Positions 1 through 10,850 of a DNA stretch of 64,000 bases are shown here, piece after piece. Both the position numbers and the translations under genes were made by a program. This DNA is from Domibacillus sp. PGB-M46 (lineage in GTDB: Bacteria > Bacillota > Bacilli > Bacillales > Domibacillaceae). The DNA lies in assembly GCF_022668875.1 (NCBI RefSeq), contig NZ_JAKGCR010000002.1, forward strand, positions 124,001-188,000, read 5' to 3'. The first letter of the stretch is position 1. Every line of letters starts with the position of its first letter. Under the pieces are notes generated by a model. The model saw only the letters and a program-made list of their open reading frames with translations, did not search any database and was not told the origin of the DNA.

Positions 1-1004
1 GCCTCAGCAGCAATCTTACCTTCGTAAGATGCTTTGTGGGCCAAAGGAGGTCCCGAAATGATATCGCCGATTGCATAAATGTTTTCTACACTTGTACGGC
101 ACTGTTTGTCAACTTCTACCAATCCGCGCTCTGCTACTTTCACGCCAATGCCTTCAAGACCCATTTCATCCGTGTTTGGACGACGGCCTACCGTAACAAG
201 TACGTAATCAGCTTCAATTGTTTCTTCTTTTCCGCCTGCTTCGTATGTTACTTTTACGCCGTTTTCTGTTTCTACGGCTGATTTAGCCATCGCACTCGTT
301 ACGATTTCGATGCCTTTTTTCTTCATGTTGCGTTTAACGATAGCAGACATTTGTTTTTCAAAGCCGCCAAGAATTTCAGGAGCGCCTTCAAGGATTGTTA
401 CTTCTGTTCCAAAATCCGCATATGCTGTTGAAAGCTCGGAGCCGATGTAGCCGCCGCCGACAACAACCATTTTTTTAGGGATTTCTTTTAGTGATAATGC
501 GCCTGTTGAATCAATAACGCGGTTTGAAAATTTAAAGTTTGGAATTTCAATTGGGCGTGATCCAGTAGCAATGATCGCATTTTTGAATGTATACGTTTGT
601 GCAGAATCTTCACCCATAACACGAAGCGTGTTCGCATCGTTGAAATAAGCTTCACCGCGAACGATTTCCACTTTGTTTCCTTTTAGAAGGCCTTCAACGC
701 CGCCTGTAAGCTTGTTCACGACGCTAGCTTTCCACTCTTGTACTTTGTCGAAGTTTACAGAAACAGCTTCAGCAATGATACCGATATCGTCAGAGTGTTT
801 CGCCTGCTCGAAACGGTGAGCTGCTGTTAAAAGAGCTTTAGAAGGAATACAGCCTACATTTAAGCAGACGCCTCCAAGATTTTCTTTTTCAACGATCGTT
901 ACTTTTTGTCCAAGCTGTGCTGCGCGGATTGCCGCTACATAACCGCCAGGGCCTGAACCAATTACTATAGTGTCTGTTTCAATTGGGAAATCTCCTACTA
1001 CCAT
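1..1004 (-). CDS. pdhD: Dihydrolipoyl dehydrogenase (E3), partial, C-terminus beyond window
   Basis: Reading leftward from an ATG at 1004, the frame is open to the window edge (334 codons). It encodes an FAD disulfide oxidoreductase: N-terminal FAD-binding GSGPGGY (about residues 17-23), the redox-active disulfide in [13 protein letters not shown], an NAD-binding GGGYIGSE and a second FAD motif AIGDI. This is the E3 subunit that re-oxidises dihydrolipoamide on E2. A GGAGG ribosome site lies inside the last codons of pdhC, and only 3 bases separate the genes, so it is the last gene of the pdhABCD operon. The C-terminal dimer interface is not visible. Confidence 0.95.
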   Translation of the reverse strand, partial: MVVGDFPIETDTIVIGSGPGGYVAAIRAAQLGQKVTIVEKENLGGVCLNVGCIPSKALLTAAHRFEQAKHSDDIGIIAEAVSVNFDKVQEWKASVVNKLTGGVEGLLKGNKVEIVRGEAYFNDANTLRVMGEDSAQTYTFKNAIIATGSRPIEIPNFKFSNRVIDSTGALSLKEIPKKMVVVGGGYIGSELSTAYADFGTEVTILEGAPEILGGFEKQMSAIVKRNMKKKGIEIVTSAMAKSAVETENGVKVTYEAGGKEETIEADYVLVTVGRRPNTDEMGLEGIGVKVAERGLVEVDKQCRTSVENIYAIGDIISGPPLAHKASYEGKIAAE

Positions 1005-1007
1005 CTC

Positions 1008-2369
1008 TTACGCCTCCATTAGTAAAAGTTCTGGGTTGTTTAACAACCGTTTAATGTGATTCAACGCATTTTGTGCAGTCGCTCCGTCAATCATACGATG
1101 ATCAAAGCTCAATGATAATGCTAACACAGGTGCCGCTACAATTTCACCATTTTTTACAATTGGTTTTTCAGCAATGCGTCCAATACCCAAAATTGCTACT
1201 TCTGGATGGTTGATAACTGGTGTAAACCATTGTCCGCCGGCGGAACCGATATTGGTGATTGTGCAAGATGCGCCTTTCATTTCTGCAGGAGCCAATTTGC
1301 CGTCACGTGCTTTTACAGCAAGTTCATTGATTTCGTTAGAGATCGCAAACATTGATTTGCGGTCTGCATTTTTCACAACTGGTACCATCAAGCCTTTTTC
1401 AGTATCAGCTGCGATACCAATGTTGTAATAGTGCTTATGAACAATTTCGCTTGTTGCATCATCGATGGATGTGTTAAGCGCAGGGAATTCACGAAGCGCA
1501 CTTGTCAAAGCTTTTACAACGTATGGAAGGAACGTTAATTTCACGCCTTTTTCCGCCGCAATATCTTTGAACTTTTTGCGGTGTGCCCACAGCTCGGTTA
1601 CTTCTACTTCGTCCATTAGGGTAACGTGTGGTGCAGTTTGTTTTGAGTTGACCATCGCTTTGGCAATTGCTTTGCGGATGCCGCTCATTTTTTCGCGTGT
1701 CTCTGGGAACTCGCCTTCTGGAATCGCTGCTGCTGCTGGTTTTGACTCTTCTTTCGCTGCTGGAGCTTCCTGTTGTACAGCTGCTTCAGCTTGTGCAGAA
1801 GTGTTCGCACCGCCGTTCATGAATGCATCAATATCTTCTTTCACAATACGGCCGTTTTTACCGCTGCCTGCTACTTGAGCGATGTTTACATTTTTCTCAC
1901 GTGCGTATTTACGTACAGATGGCATTGCAATGATGCGGCGGTTCGGGTCTACTTCTTCCTGTGTTTGAGCCGGGCCTGTGTGAATAGGGCCTGTAGACTC
2001 TTTCGGCGCTTCTTCAACAGGTGCTTTATCAATGTTTTGACCGCCTTCTAAAGAAGACTGAACTTGCGCTTCTGTTTTTGCTTCGCCTTCGTCGCCGTGA
2101 TCGTCGCCTTTGAATTTCAAATCTTCGTATCCGGGAGCGTCAAATTTGATTAATGTATCGCCAACGATTGCTGTAGTGCCCTCTTCAACCAGTACTTCTT
2201 CTACTGTACCTGCAACTGGTGATGGGATTTCAACAACTGCTTTATCGTTTTGTACTTCGCAAAGTACGTCATCTTCCGCTACTTTGTCACCTGGCTTTAC
2301 AAACCACTTGACGATTTCACCTTCGTGAATACCTTCACCGATGTCTGGTAATTTAAATTCAAATGCCAA
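1008..2369 (-). CDS. pdhC: Pyruvate dehydrogenase E2, dihydrolipoamide acetyltransferase
   Basis: 453-residue E2. One lipoyl domain at the N-terminus has the lipoylated lysine in QNDKAVVEI (K43). A peripheral-subunit-binding domain follows (about 140-180, [17 protein letters not shown]), between Ala/Glu-rich linkers. The C-terminal acyltransferase domain ends with the catalytic [10 protein letters not shown] motif. The start is TTG at 2369, giving [13 protein letters not shown], which matches known E2 N-termini; AGGAGG sits 9 bases upstream. A longer in-frame start at 2411 would run through the intercistronic hairpin and is rejected. It forms the structural core of the PDH complex in the pdhABCD operon. 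Confidence 0.96.
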   Translation of the reverse strand: MAFEFKLPDIGEGIHEGEIVKWFVKPGDKVAEDDVLCEVQNDKAVVEIPSPVAGTVEEVLVEEGTTAIVGDTLIKFDAPGYEDLKFKGDDHGDEGEAKTEAQVQSSLEGGQNIDKAPVEEAPKESTGPIHTGPAQTQEEVDPNRRIIAMPSVRKYAREKNVNIAQVAGSGKNGRIVKEDIDAFMNGGANTSAQAEAAVQQEAPAAKEESKPAAAAIPEGEFPETREKMSGIRKAIAKAMVNSKQTAPHVTLMDEVEVTELWAHRKKFKDIAAEKGVKLTFLPYVVKALTSALREFPALNTSIDDATSEIVHKHYYNIGIAADTEKGLMVPVVKNADRKSMFAISNEINELAVKARDGKLAPAEMKGASCTITNIGSAGGQWFTPVINHPEVAILGIGRIAEKPIVKNGEIVAAPVLALSLSFDHRMIDGATAQNALNHIKRLLNNPELLLMEA

Positions 2370-2399
2370 TGCATTCAGCCTCCTAATAATTGAATTTTG

Positions 2400-2422
2400 A
2401 AAAGGAGGCACTGCCTCCTTTT
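2400..2422 (-). terminator. Intercistronic hairpin between pdhB and pdhC
   Basis: Perfect 10-bp inverted repeat AAAAGGAGGC / GCCTCCTTTT with a 3-base loop, just after pdhB and about 30 bases before the pdhC start. On the minus strand it ends in only four T. It could be a weak attenuator or a 3'-end/RNase barrier that sets E1:E2 ratios. It contains ribosome-site-like sequence in its stem. Confidence 0.55.
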
Positions 2423-2438
2423 CATGAATTAAGTATGA

Positions 2439-3416
2439 TTAAAATTGAAGAACTTTTTTCGCTGTTTCGATAACATCTTTATAGTTTGGAAGCCATACAC
2501 CCTCGGCTTGTGAGAATGGGAATACGGTATCCGGTGCTGCTACACGCAGAACAGGAGCTTCCAGGCTTAAAATTGCACGATCGTTGATTTCTGCTACAAC
2601 GTTCGCTGCAATACCGCCTTGTTTTTGCGCTTCTTGAACAACGATAGCGCGTCCTGTTTTCTCAACTGAAGCGATGATTGTTTCGATATCAAGCGGCTGG
2701 ATCGTACGAAGATCGATTACTTCAACAGAATGTCCTTCTTTTTCAAGCGCTTCTGCTGCTTTGAGAGATTCATGAACCATCGCGCCGTACGTAATGATTG
2801 AAAGGTCCGTACCTTCACGTTTTACTGCTGCTTTTCCAAGAGGAATTGTGTATTCTTCTTCTGGCACTTCTTCACGGAATGAACGGTACAATTTCATGTG
2901 CTCTAAGAAAATAACCGGATCGTTGTCACGAATAGCAGAGATCAAAAGTCCTTTTGCTTCGTAAGGAGTAGAAGGAATAACTACTTTTAAACCAGGCTGC
3001 TGTGCTACCAATCCTTCTAAGCTGTCCGCATGAAGTTCTGGTGTGTGAACGCCGCCGCCAAATGGAGAACGGAACGTTACAGGAGCAGAATAAGTTCCGC
3101 CTGAACGGTAACGCATACGTGCAAGCTGTCCGTTGATAGAATCCATTACTTCGTAAACAAATCCAAAAAACTGAAGCTCTGGTACTGGGCGGAACCCTTC
3201 TAAAGCAAGACCGACAGCTAAACCACCGATTCCAGATTCTGCAAGCGGTGTGTCGAAAACGCGATCTTCCCCGAATTCTTTTTGAAGGCCTTCTGTTGCA
3301 CGGAATACGCCGCCGTTAACGCCGACGTCTTCGCCGAAAACAAGGACGTTTTCGTCATTTTTAAGCTCTACGCGCAAGGCATCCGTAATCGCTTGAATCA
3401 TTGTCATTTGTGCCAT
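2439..3416 (-). CDS. pdhB: Pyruvate dehydrogenase E1 component subunit beta
   Basis: 325-residue E1-beta subunit, the usual length for the family. The N-terminus [15 protein letters not shown] and the segment [17 protein letters not shown] are typical transketolase-like pyrimidine-binding features. A C-terminal transketolase domain follows (about 200-325). With PdhA it forms the thiamine-diphosphate-dependent E1 that decarboxylates pyruvate and acetylates E2 lipoate. It starts 3 bases after the pdhA stop and is therefore translationally linked to it. Confidence 0.97.
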   Translation of the reverse strand: MAQMTMIQAITDALRVELKNDENVLVFGEDVGVNGGVFRATEGLQKEFGEDRVFDTPLAESGIGGLAVGLALEGFRPVPELQFFGFVYEVMDSINGQLARMRYRSGGTYSAPVTFRSPFGGGVHTPELHADSLEGLVAQQPGLKVVIPSTPYEAKGLLISAIRDNDPVIFLEHMKLYRSFREEVPEEEYTIPLGKAAVKREGTDLSIITYGAMVHESLKAAEALEKEGHSVEVIDLRTIQPLDIETIIASVEKTGRAIVVQEAQKQGGIAANVVAEINDRAILSLEAPVLRVAAPDTVFPFSQAEGVWLPNYKDVIETAKKVLQF

Positions 3417-3419
3417 GGC

Positions 3420-4556
<1,137 letters not shown>

Positions 4557-4637
4557 TCATGTGGCTGTTTTCATTTATAATGACCTGTACCAGTTATTTT
4601 TTATAAATCACTAATACAATTAAAAGCTTCGGTTAAT

Positions 4638-4666
4638 AGTGTATAATAACCGTGTTCATACGTCAA
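4638..4666 (-). promoter_or_regulatory. Candidate SigA promoter for pdhABCD
   Basis: Minus strand TTGACG (4661-4666), 17-base spacer, TACACT (4638-4643), about 110 bases upstream of pdhA. This is the best match I found in the 377-base pdhA-def divergent interval, which otherwise holds only the cre-like palindrome and the def promoter listed separately. Confidence 0.5.
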
Positions 4667-4750
4667 TTCAAAAAGAATTTTTATAATTATCCTTTAAACC
4701 ACTGCTTTCATGCGCTCTGTACTAGTGTTTCTGTTTAATCTGTACTATAA

Positions 4751-4768
4751 AAAGAAAGCGCTTTTTTA
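4751..4768. promoter_or_regulatory. cre-like palindrome (possible CcpA site)
   Basis: AAGAAAGCGCTTTTT matches the CcpA cre pattern around AAAGCGCTTT with two mismatches. It lies in the pdhA-def interval upstream of the candidate pdhA promoter, a position more compatible with CcpA activation of pdh than with repression. By-eye match only. Confidence 0.35.
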
Positions 4769-4851
4769 AGCTGTTATACATTACATTTTTTACCCCTTTC
4801 CCCTATTCCCGGTTTCCAAAGCGTAAAACAAAAAATCGCTTCATTAACATT

Positions 4852-4881
4852 TTGCACAGTTTTTGATAAGATAAATACACT
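4852..4881 (+). promoter_or_regulatory. Candidate SigA promoter for def
   Basis: TTGCAC (4852-4857), 18-base spacer, TACACT (4876-4881). It would start transcription about 20 bases before the def start codon, giving a very short leader. Confidence 0.4.
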
Positions 4882-4906
4882 AAAAGCGAAAAAGGAAGGA
4901 AACCAT

Positions 4907-5461
4907 ATGATTAAAATGAATGACATCGTGCGGGAAGGCGATCCGGTTCTTCGGGAAAAAGCTAAAGAAGTGCCGCTTCCTGCTTCTGAAGAAGACAAAT
5001 CGGTTCTCGCTTCACTAATTGAATACGTAAAAAACAGCCAGGATCCCGAAATAGCCGAAAAATACGGGCTGCGTCCCGGTATTGGTTTGGCTGCACCCCA
5101 AATTGGTGTTTCAAAACGGATGATTGCTGTTCATGTAATTGATGAGAATGGAAACCAGCTCAGCTATGCGCTGTTTAACCCGAAAATTGTCAGCCATTCT
5201 GTTGAAAAAGCTTATTTAACAAGCGGTGAAGGGTGCTTATCCGTTGATCGTAACGTTCCGGGTTATGTGCACCGCTATGCAAGAGTGACAGTAAAAGCGG
5301 TTACTTTGGAAGGGGAAGAAGTAAAGCTGCGTTTAAAGGGGCTTCCTGCTATTTGTATGCAGCATGAAATAGATCACTTAAACGGCGTTATGTTTTATGA
5401 TTATATCAATGAAAAAGCGCCTTTTCAGATTGAAGAGAACGCACAGGCAATCGAACGCTGA
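4907..5461 (+). CDS. def: Peptide deformylase
   Basis: 184-residue deformylase that removes the formyl group from nascent proteins. All three family motifs are present: [10 protein letters not shown] (58-67), EGCLSV (metal-ligand C110) and QHEIDHLNG (H153, E154, H157). The insertion around residues 43-57 before motif 1 is typical of the longer Gram-positive (type 2) enzymes such as DefB/YkrB. GGAAGG precedes the ATG by about 7 bases. As in B. subtilis it lies between the pdh operon and rpoY-rnjA. Confidence 0.96.
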   Translation: MIKMNDIVREGDPVLREKAKEVPLPASEEDKSVLASLIEYVKNSQDPEIAEKYGLRPGIGLAAPQIGVSKRMIAVHVIDENGNQLSYALFNPKIVSHSVEKAYLTSGEGCLSVDRNVPGYVHRYARVTVKAVTLEGEEVKLRLKGLPAICMQHEIDHLNGVMFYDYINEKAPFQIEENAQAIER

Positions 5462-5537
5462 GCAGTCTAATAGAATATGTCGATCTCTTTTCATTCCGAC
5501 AGCCATATGATAAAATGGCAGTGAGGAGTGATCCACA

Positions 5538-5609
5538 ATGTTGAAGAAGCTGAAAAAAAAGCTCGTAAAACAGTGGAAAGATCTGCTTAGAAGAAAATCA
5601 ATCGCATAA
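5538..5609 (+). CDS. Candidate 23-residue cationic amphipathic peptide
   Basis: A tiny frame of 23 codons with an AGGAGTG ribosome site 7 bases before its ATG. It is immediately followed by an intrinsic terminator (5623-5650), so the two look like a self-contained small gene. The peptide starts MLKKLKKKLVKQWKDLLRRK and has ten Lys/Arg with Leu/Val/Trp spaced as in an amphipathic helix. No homologue is recognised. Fur-regulated basic peptides and membrane-active peptides are possible analogies, but no Fur box is visible. It could also be a small RNA that happens to contain an ORF. Confidence 0.5.
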   Translation: MLKKLKKKLVKQWKDLLRRKSIA

Positions 5610-5622
5610 TTTAGAATGGTTA

Positions 5623-5650
5623 AGCCCTTCCGTTACGAAGGGCTGTCTTT
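5623..5650 (+). terminator. Intrinsic terminator after the 23-residue ORF
   Basis: AGCCCTTC / GAAGGGCT stem of 8 bp with a 6-base loop, followed by GTCTTT. It ends def and/or the small ORF unit before rpoY. Confidence 0.75.
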
Positions 5651-5678
5651 ATGTATGAAACAAAAAGATGTTCTTTCG

Positions 5679-5706
5679 TGTCAAAACATCGTTCTTTCTA
5701 TATAAT
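5679..5706 (+). promoter_or_regulatory. Candidate promoter for rpoY-rnjA
   Basis: Perfect -10 TATAAT at 5701-5706 with only a weak -35 (TGTCAA at 5679-5684, 16-base spacer). The leader to rpoY at 5806 is about 95 bases and contains a small hairpin AACCGC / GCGGTT near 5754-5771, possibly relevant to mRNA stability. Nothing else was seen in the 344-base def-rpoY gap besides the small ORF and its terminator. Confidence 0.4.
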
Positions 5707-5805
5707 AAAAACCAAGATCACTTAATAAGACGCAGTATTAAAAACGAGAAGAACCGCTTTTATGGCGGTTTGTATATATTAAACCGGAATAAAGGAGAGA
5801 AAATC

Positions 5806-6015
5806 ATGATTTTCAAAGTGTATTACCAGGAAGACCGTTCTGAAGTGCCCGTTCGGGAAAAAACAAAAACCTTATATGCGGAAGCGCAAACAGAACGTGA
5901 AGTACGCCACGCATTAAAAAGCCGCCCATATAATATTGAGTTTGTTCAAAAGGTAACTGACAACCACCTTGAGTATGAGAAGAAGTCTCCCGACTTTAAA
6001 GTGGAGCAGCTGTAA
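5806..6015 (+). CDS. rpoY: RNA polymerase epsilon subunit
   Basis: 69-residue RpoY (YkzG), a small auxiliary RNA polymerase subunit found in Firmicutes. The start [20 protein letters not shown] and the remainder match the family. AAAGGAGA precedes the ATG by 8 bases. An upstream in-frame start at 5668 would add 46 non-conserved residues and lacks a ribosome site. It is followed after 3 bases by rnjA, the usual arrangement. Confidence 0.93.
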   Translation: MIFKVYYQEDRSEVPVREKTKTLYAEAQTEREVRHALKSRPYNIEFVQKVTDNHLEYEKKSPDFKVEQL

Positions 6016-6018
6016 AGC

Positions 6019-7686
6019 ATGAAATTTGTAAAAAATGATCAAACTGCAGTTTTCGCCCTCGGCGGTTTGGGCGAAATCGGCAAAAACACTTATGCCGTCC
6101 AATTTCAGGACGAAATTATTTTAATTGATGCAGGGATTAAGTTCCCGGAAGATGAGCTTCTTGGAATCGATTATGTGATTCCAGATTATTCCTATCTTCA
6201 AAAAAATGCGGATAAAATTAAAGGCTTGTTTGTTACACACGGTCACGAAGATCACATCGGCGGTATCCCTTACCTGCTCCGGGTTGTAAATGTACCGGTG
6301 TACGGCGGGAAGCTCGCACTTGGTCTTCTGCGCAATAAACTAGATGAACACGGCCTTCTGCGCCGCGCCCGCCTTCACGAAATCGGCGAGGATGACATTA
6401 TCAAGTTCCGGAAAACATCCGTATCCTTTTTCCGGACAACCCATAGTATTCCAGACTCTTATGGTGTTGTAGTCAAAACACCGCAAGGCAATATCGTGCA
6501 CACAGGCGACTTTAAATTTGACTTCACTCCTGTAGGAGAGCCGGCCAACTTAACAAAGATGGCGGAAATTGGCAAGGAAGGTGTTCTTTGTCTCCTGTCT
6601 GATAGTACTAACAGTGAAGTGCCCAATTTCACAATGTCTGAACGGAAAGTTGGAGAAAGCATTCACAATGTTTTTCGAAAAGTACAGGGACGCATTATTT
6701 TCGCTACTTTTGCCTCGAACATCCACCGCCTACAGCAGGTTGTTGATGCAGCTGTTGAAGACGGCCGGAAAGTCGGTGTGTTTGGGCGCAGCATGGAAAA
6801 TGCGATTAATATCGGACAACAGCTCGGCTATATCCGCTGTCCGAAAGACACGTTTGTCGACACTCACCAGTTAAATAAATTACCGGCGAACAAAGTAACA
6901 ATTTTGTGCACTGGCAGCCAGGGTGAACCTATGGCGGCACTGTCACGCATCGCCAACGGATCTCACCGTCAAATTCAGATCCAGCCGAATGATACGGTCG
7001 TTTTTTCTTCCTCACCGATTCCCGGCAACAATGTAAGTGTCAATCGAATTATTGATGCTTTGTCCCGGGCAGGAGCAGACGTTATTCACGGCCCATTAAA
7101 TGAGATCCATACATCCGGGCACGGAAGCCAGGAAGAGCAGAAATTGATGCTCCGCTTGATTAAGCCTAAATTTTTCATGCCGATTCACGGTGAATACCGG
7201 ATGCAGAAAATGCACTGCCAGCACGCGATCGACTGCGGTGTTCCGCCAGAAAACTGCTTTATTATGGACAACGGCGATGTATTGGCTCTTTCAAAAGACG
7301 AAGCGCACGTGGCTGGACGCATTCAATCCGGCTCCGTTTATATTGACGGAAGCGGCATTGGCGACATCGGCAACATCGTGCTTCGTGACCGCCGCATTCT
7401 TTCAGAAGAAGGCCTTGTGATTGTGGTCGTAAGCATCAACAAAGAAAAAAATAAAATCGAAGCAGGCCCTGATATTATTTCGCGCGGATTTGTGTATATG
7501 CGTGAGTCGGGCGATCTTATTTACGAAGCACAGTCGATGCTGAATCGCCATGTAAAGCAGCTTCTCAATAACAGCACCACTCAATGGTCTGATATTAAAA
7601 ATGAAATTACCGATACTCTTTCACCTTTCCTTTACGAGCGGACAAAACGCCGCCCGATGATCCTGCCGATCATTATGGAAGTGTAA
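6019..7686 (+). CDS. rnjA: Ribonuclease J1
   Basis: 555-residue RNase J1, an endo- and 5'-to-3' exoribonuclease central to mRNA decay and rRNA maturation. It has the metallo-beta-lactamase motif HGHEDHIGG (H74, H76, D78, H79), a beta-CASP domain and the C-terminal dimerisation region; the length is right for the family. It starts 3 bases after rpoY, with a purine-rich GTGGAG site inside the rpoY end, so it is probably translationally coupled. A strong terminator follows. Confidence 0.97.
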   Translation: MKFVKNDQTAVFALGGLGEIGKNTYAVQFQDEIILIDAGIKFPEDELLGIDYVIPDYSYLQKNADKIKGLFVTHGHEDHIGGIPYLLRVVNVPVYGGKLALGLLRNKLDEHGLLRRARLHEIGEDDIIKFRKTSVSFFRTTHSIPDSYGVVVKTPQGNIVHTGDFKFDFTPVGEPANLTKMAEIGKEGVLCLLSDSTNSEVPNFTMSERKVGESIHNVFRKVQGRIIFATFASNIHRLQQVVDAAVEDGRKVGVFGRSMENAINIGQQLGYIRCPKDTFVDTHQLNKLPANKVTILCTGSQGEPMAALSRIANGSHRQIQIQPNDTVVFSSSPIPGNNVSVNRIIDALSRAGADVIHGPLNEIHTSGHGSQEEQKLMLRLIKPKFFMPIHGEYRMQKMHCQHAIDCGVPPENCFIMDNGDVLALSKDEAHVAGRIQSGSVYIDGSGIGDIGNIVLRDRRILSEEGLVIVVVSINKEKNKIEAGPDIISRGFVYMRESGDLIYEAQSMLNRHVKQLLNNSTTQWSDIKNEITDTLSPFLYERTKRRPMILPIIMEV

Positions 7687-7694
7687 CAAAAGAA

Positions 7695-7726
7695 AACGCG
7701 CTCCTGCTTTTAGGAGCGCGTTTTTT
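7695..7726 (+). terminator. Intrinsic terminator of rpoY-rnjA
   Basis: 11-bp GC-rich stem AACGCGCTCCT / AGGAGCGCGTT, 6-base loop, T6 tail. Confidence 0.9.
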
Positions 7727-7731
7727 CGGAG

Positions 7732-8247
7732 GTGTCTGCTATCATTCAGGTAAAGAGCCAGTCCCAGTATGCAGAAAATATTAAAAAGAACTATCGTTCA
7801 TCCGCCTGCGGCCCCGTCACAGTTTCGGTTATTTTAGATTACTGGGGATATTCATGTACAGCAAACGATTTATATAAAAAACTTGGTACTACAAAAATCG
7901 GTTTATCCCGCTTTTCAATGGTTCGAAGATTAAAAAAACTGCTGGGCAGCAACTGGCGTGTTAGTTCCTCGAACCGGATTGATGAAGTGATTCACGAGCT
8001 TGACCATGGCCGGCCCGTTGCCGCAAAATTTGACAAGTATTTCACCCTCCGCTTTTTTGCCAAGCCTTTGTTTGCGTATCATTGGGTCGTGCTGGCAGGA
8101 TATGAAATCCAGCAGGGGCGTATTTATTTGTTCCTGCATGATCACGGTGCTCCTGGACGAAAAAGCAGGATCCGCCGCATCTCATTTAAAGACCAGGCAC
8201 ACGTCCTCCGTTTTGTGCTTGTTTCGCCAAAAAACCCTCCACTTTGA
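7732..8247 (+). CDS. C39-like (papain-fold) peptidase family protein
   Basis: About 171 residues with the pattern of a C39-type cysteine peptidase fold: Cys in SSACGPVTVSVILDYWGY (about residue 26), His in AYHWVVLAGYE (about 117) and a following Asp in HDHGAPG. No signal peptide or membrane segment is seen, so it is presumably cytosolic. The start is unclear. GTG at 7732 overlaps the only ribosome site (GGAGG, 7728-7732). The well-spaced in-frame codons are ATC (7741) and ATT (7744), so a rare ATT/ATC start is possible. The site lies directly behind the rnjA terminator, suggesting low read-through expression. Substrate unknown. Confidence 0.7.
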   Translation: MSAIIQVKSQSQYAENIKKNYRSSACGPVTVSVILDYWGYSCTANDLYKKLGTTKIGLSRFSMVRRLKKLLGSNWRVSSSNRIDEVIHELDHGRPVAAKFDKYFTLRFFAKPLFAYHWVVLAGYEIQQGRIYLFLHDHGAPGRKSRIRRISFKDQAHVLRFVLVSPKNPPL

Positions 8248-8259
8248 GTGGAGGGTTTT
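8231..8259. terminator. Bidirectional terminator between the C39-like gene and ktrC
   Basis: Perfect 13-bp stem AAAACCCTCCACT / AGTGGAGGGTTTT with a TTG loop. The stop codon of the C39-like gene lies in the loop. T-runs on both strands allow it to serve the two convergent genes. Confidence 0.9.
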
Positions 8260-8260
8260 A

Positions 8261-8920
8261 TCAGTGATTCATTTTTCTCTGGAATCGGTCAATATCTCTA
8301 TCCGCACCAATAATAATTAAAATATCGCCTAAATGAATAGGCTCATTTGCCTGTGGCGATACGATAATTTCTTTACCCCGTTTAATTGCTACGATATTAA
8401 TCCCGTAAAGAGCCCGAATATCGAGGTCAATCAACGTATTGCCAGCAAGCGATTCATTGGCAATAATTTCGGCGATGGAATGCTCATCGGAAAGCTCTAA
8501 ATAATCTAATACGTTGTTTGAGACGATATTATTGGCAATCCGCCGTCCCATGTCACGTTCCGGGTGGACAACCTGGTCTGCGCCGATCTTGATCAGCACT
8601 TTTTCATGATAATCATTTTGTGCCTTGGCCGTAACTTTTTTAACGCCCACTTCTTTTAACATCAGCGTTGTTAAAATACTGGACTGAATATCGTCTCCAA
8701 TAGCGACGATCACGTGATCAAAGTTTCGAATGCCCAGGCTTTTTAAAACCGATTCATCTGTCGTATCTGCGACAACAGCATGAGAAGCAATCGAAGTAAA
8801 CTCATTTACACGATCCTCGTCTTTATCGATCGCCATTACTTCCATTCCTTGTTCACTCAGCTCCCGGCAAATACTGCTTCCGAATCGACCGAGTCCAATA
8901 ACGACAAATTCCTTTTTCAT
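8261..8920 (-). CDS. ktrC: Potassium uptake regulator KtrC (RCK protein)
   Basis: 219-residue RCK protein. The Rossmann RCK_N domain starts with the nucleotide motif VIGLGRFGSS and the ADTTDESVL loop; an RCK_C domain follows (about 135-219). Such proteins form octameric rings that gate the KtrD/KtrB membrane subunit for K+ uptake, binding ATP/ADP and c-di-AMP. No membrane partner is in the window, as with B. subtilis ktrC. A GGGGGAAGA ribosome site precedes the ATG. Confidence 0.9.
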   Translation of the reverse strand: MKKEFVVIGLGRFGSSICRELSEQGMEVMAIDKDEDRVNEFTSIASHAVVADTTDESVLKSLGIRNFDHVIVAIGDDIQSSILTTLMLKEVGVKKVTAKAQNDYHEKVLIKIGADQVVHPERDMGRRIANNIVSNNVLDYLELSDEHSIAEIIANESLAGNTLIDLDIRALYGINIVAIKRGKEIIVSPQANEPIHLGDILIIIGADRDIDRFQRKMNH

Positions 8921-9054
8921 GATTCTTCCCCCGCTGTCAACGTTAAATAAAAGGTTTTGCTCTGACAGTTTACCACGAAAGGCCTTTAATTGCTTCCTTT
9001 CTTATTTTCCTGCCCTCACCATACCCCTCACTCTTTCTTACAAAAAGAAACAAA

Positions 9055-9074
9055 GAAAAACCGGCTGGCGCCGG
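9055..9074 (-). terminator. Intrinsic terminator of ykuV
   Basis: Minus strand stem CCGGC / GCCGG with loop GCCA, followed by T5. Confidence 0.75.
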
Positions 9075-9083
9075 CCACCTGCT

Positions 9084-9539
9084 TTATTTTGTTTTGGACG
9101 TTTCACCGAGAACGCGATTTAAACGCTTCTCAAGCATTTTCAGCCCGCTTCCCCCTGCTTGAAAGTGACGCAGCCGGCCTTCTTTATCGAAAACATAATA
9201 AGCAGGAACATATTGATTGTTAAATGCTTCTGTAAGTGTATGTTCACTGTCAACAAAAATCGGGTGTGTGATTCCATGTTCTTCTGCTGCCGCTTTAATC
9301 TCTTCCAAGTCCAGGTCATCCTCCGAAAGAGGCATGTGTACAGCCAGAACATTTAATGTATCCTTGTAATCATCACGGAATTTGTTGATGTTTGACATGG
9401 CTTCTTTGCATAGGTGACAGCTTACCGACCAAAAATGAATGAGGGTTGGCCTTTCGCCAATTAACTCACTGGTAAACACTTTCCCGTTCAGCCACTTTGT
9501 TGCACCATTAAGCTCTGGCATTTGCTCTTTTAATTTCAT
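9084..9539 (-). CDS. ykuV: Thiol-disulfide oxidoreductase YkuV
   Basis: 151-residue thioredoxin-fold protein with the redox motif C-H-L-C in FWSVSCHLCKEA (about 42-45) and a cis-proline region NQYVPAYYVFD. It lacks a signal peptide, so it acts in the cytoplasm. The sequence follows B. subtilis YkuV closely from memory. The start is ATG at 9539, 7 bases after AAGGGGTG; the longer GTG start at 9572 would place the ribosome site inside the gene. A terminator follows. The 172 bases up to dapL show no further gene. Confidence 0.9.
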   Translation of the reverse strand: MKLKEQMPELNGATKWLNGKVFTSELIGERPTLIHFWSVSCHLCKEAMSNINKFRDDYKDTLNVLAVHMPLSEDDLDLEEIKAAAEEHGITHPIFVDSEHTLTEAFNNQYVPAYYVFDKEGRLRHFQAGGSGLKMLEKRLNRVLGETSKTK

Positions 9540-9711
9540 CCGTCCACACCCCTTTTTTAATAGTATAGACACATCAGGGCCTAACGGTGTATTAAGCCCC
9601 GGTGAGCATTATAGATTAAAGAGGTTTTTGTGGTTCTATTTTCAGTTTGGAGGGCAAAGCCGGCCCGCTTAAATGGAGAGCTTTGTAAGATGGTTGGTCC
9701 TTTAAAAATGC

Positions 9712-10833
9712 TCAGCGGCTGCCCAGCTGCTCAAAGTAACTGCTGATAAATGAAATTGCCGTTTGGATCGCCGTCTCATCCGGGTTTAATTTTGCGTGAT
9801 GAAGGCCATACTCCGATCCGACACCAAGCCAAAACATAAGACCTGGAATTTCTTTCAGCATAAAGCCAAAGTCTTCTCCTGTCATGGCTTCTCGTGCCTG
9901 CACGAATTGGATATCTGGCTGCTGCATCGCAAATTGAATAAAGCGGCCCGTCACTTCCGGATCATTATACACTTGGTAATAGCCGCTGCCACAGTCGATT
10001 TCTGTTTCGCAGTCAAACGCCGTTTCTATCCCTTTTAAAAGAGACTGAACCCGTGCCTTTGCTTTTACCATTGCTTCTGGTGAAAGCGTGCGGATGGTGC
10101 CTTCCAGCCTTGCATGGTCGGCGATCACGTTTTGCACAGTGCCAGCCGTCATTTTCCCTACCGTCACCACAGCACTATCAAGCGGGTCAACGTTTCGGGA
10201 AACGATAGACTGGAGCTGTGTAACAAAGTAAGAGGCCGCTACAACCATATCCTTTGTTTCGTGCGGATAAGCAGCATGGCCGCCTTTGCCGTGAATATCA
10301 ATAAACAGCTCTGACGTATTCGCAAATAAAAGGCCCGGCTTCGTGGAAATTGTGCCCGCCGGATGCTCCGGCGCAATATGAAGTGCATAAATTTCATCCG
10401 GCAGCCATGCGCGGAACTCTTTCGAGGCCATCATCGGCTCGGCTCCTCCTGGTCCTTCTTCTGCCGGCTGAAAAATAAAAACTAAATCGTCATCAATCGG
10501 ATGGGAAGCAAAATGAGTAACCACGCCAAGTGCAATGCTCATATGCAGATCATGGCCGCATGCGTGCATACGCCCTTCGTGTGTTGAAGCAAATGAAAGG
10601 CCAGTCTGCTCGGTAATAGGCAGGCCATCGATATCTGACCGCCATCCGATTGTTTTAGATGGATTAGACCCGTTTATTTTTACAAGAATGCCTGTCCGCC
10701 ATGTTTGAATTTCCATTCGCTCCTGCGGAAGTGATTTTAAATACTCCAGCAAATAAGCCTGCGTTTTGAATTCTTGAAATCCGAGCTCTGGAATTTGGTG
10801 CAAATCACGTCGGATAGCTGTAAATTGGCTCAT
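9712..10833 (-). CDS. dapL: N-acetyl-L,L-diaminopimelate deacetylase
   Basis: 373-residue M20-family amidohydrolase (YkuR). Metal-binding residues are visible in [12 protein letters not shown] (about 90-101) and in [11 protein letters not shown]. It removes acetate from N-acetyl-LL-diaminopimelate in the acetylase branch of lysine and peptidoglycan precursor synthesis. It lies directly downstream of dapH, but a terminator-like hairpin separates the two. The aminotransferase step is probably patA, about 16 kb away in this window. Confidence 0.92.
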   Translation of the reverse strand: MSQFTAIRRDLHQIPELGFQEFKTQAYLLEYLKSLPQERMEIQTWRTGILVKINGSNPSKTIGWRSDIDGLPITEQTGLSFASTHEGRMHACGHDLHMSIALGVVTHFASHPIDDDLVFIFQPAEEGPGGAEPMMASKEFRAWLPDEIYALHIAPEHPAGTISTKPGLLFANTSELFIDIHGKGGHAAYPHETKDMVVAASYFVTQLQSIVSRNVDPLDSAVVTVGKMTAGTVQNVIADHARLEGTIRTLSPEAMVKAKARVQSLLKGIETAFDCETEIDCGSGYYQVYNDPEVTGRFIQFAMQQPDIQFVQAREAMTGEDFGFMLKEIPGLMFWLGVGSEYGLHHAKLNPDETAIQTAISFISSYFEQLGSR

Positions 10834-10850
10834 TTCTTTTCCCCCTTTTT

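Noticed and set aside
1174-2328. Several plus-strand open frames opposite pdhC
   Set aside because: They are antisense shadows of a strongly conserved gene and lack ribosome sites. The same applies to frames opposite ptsI, clpE, ccpC and the MFS gene.
4751-4768. AAAGCGCTTT palindrome as a terminator
   Set aside because: It lies in a divergent promoter interval with no gene ending there; a cre-like site fits better, though weakly.
5668-5805. 46-codon N-terminal extension of rpoY
   Set aside because: It overlaps the probable promoter and leader, is not family-like, and the AAAGGAGA-ATG at 5806 gives the standard RpoY length.
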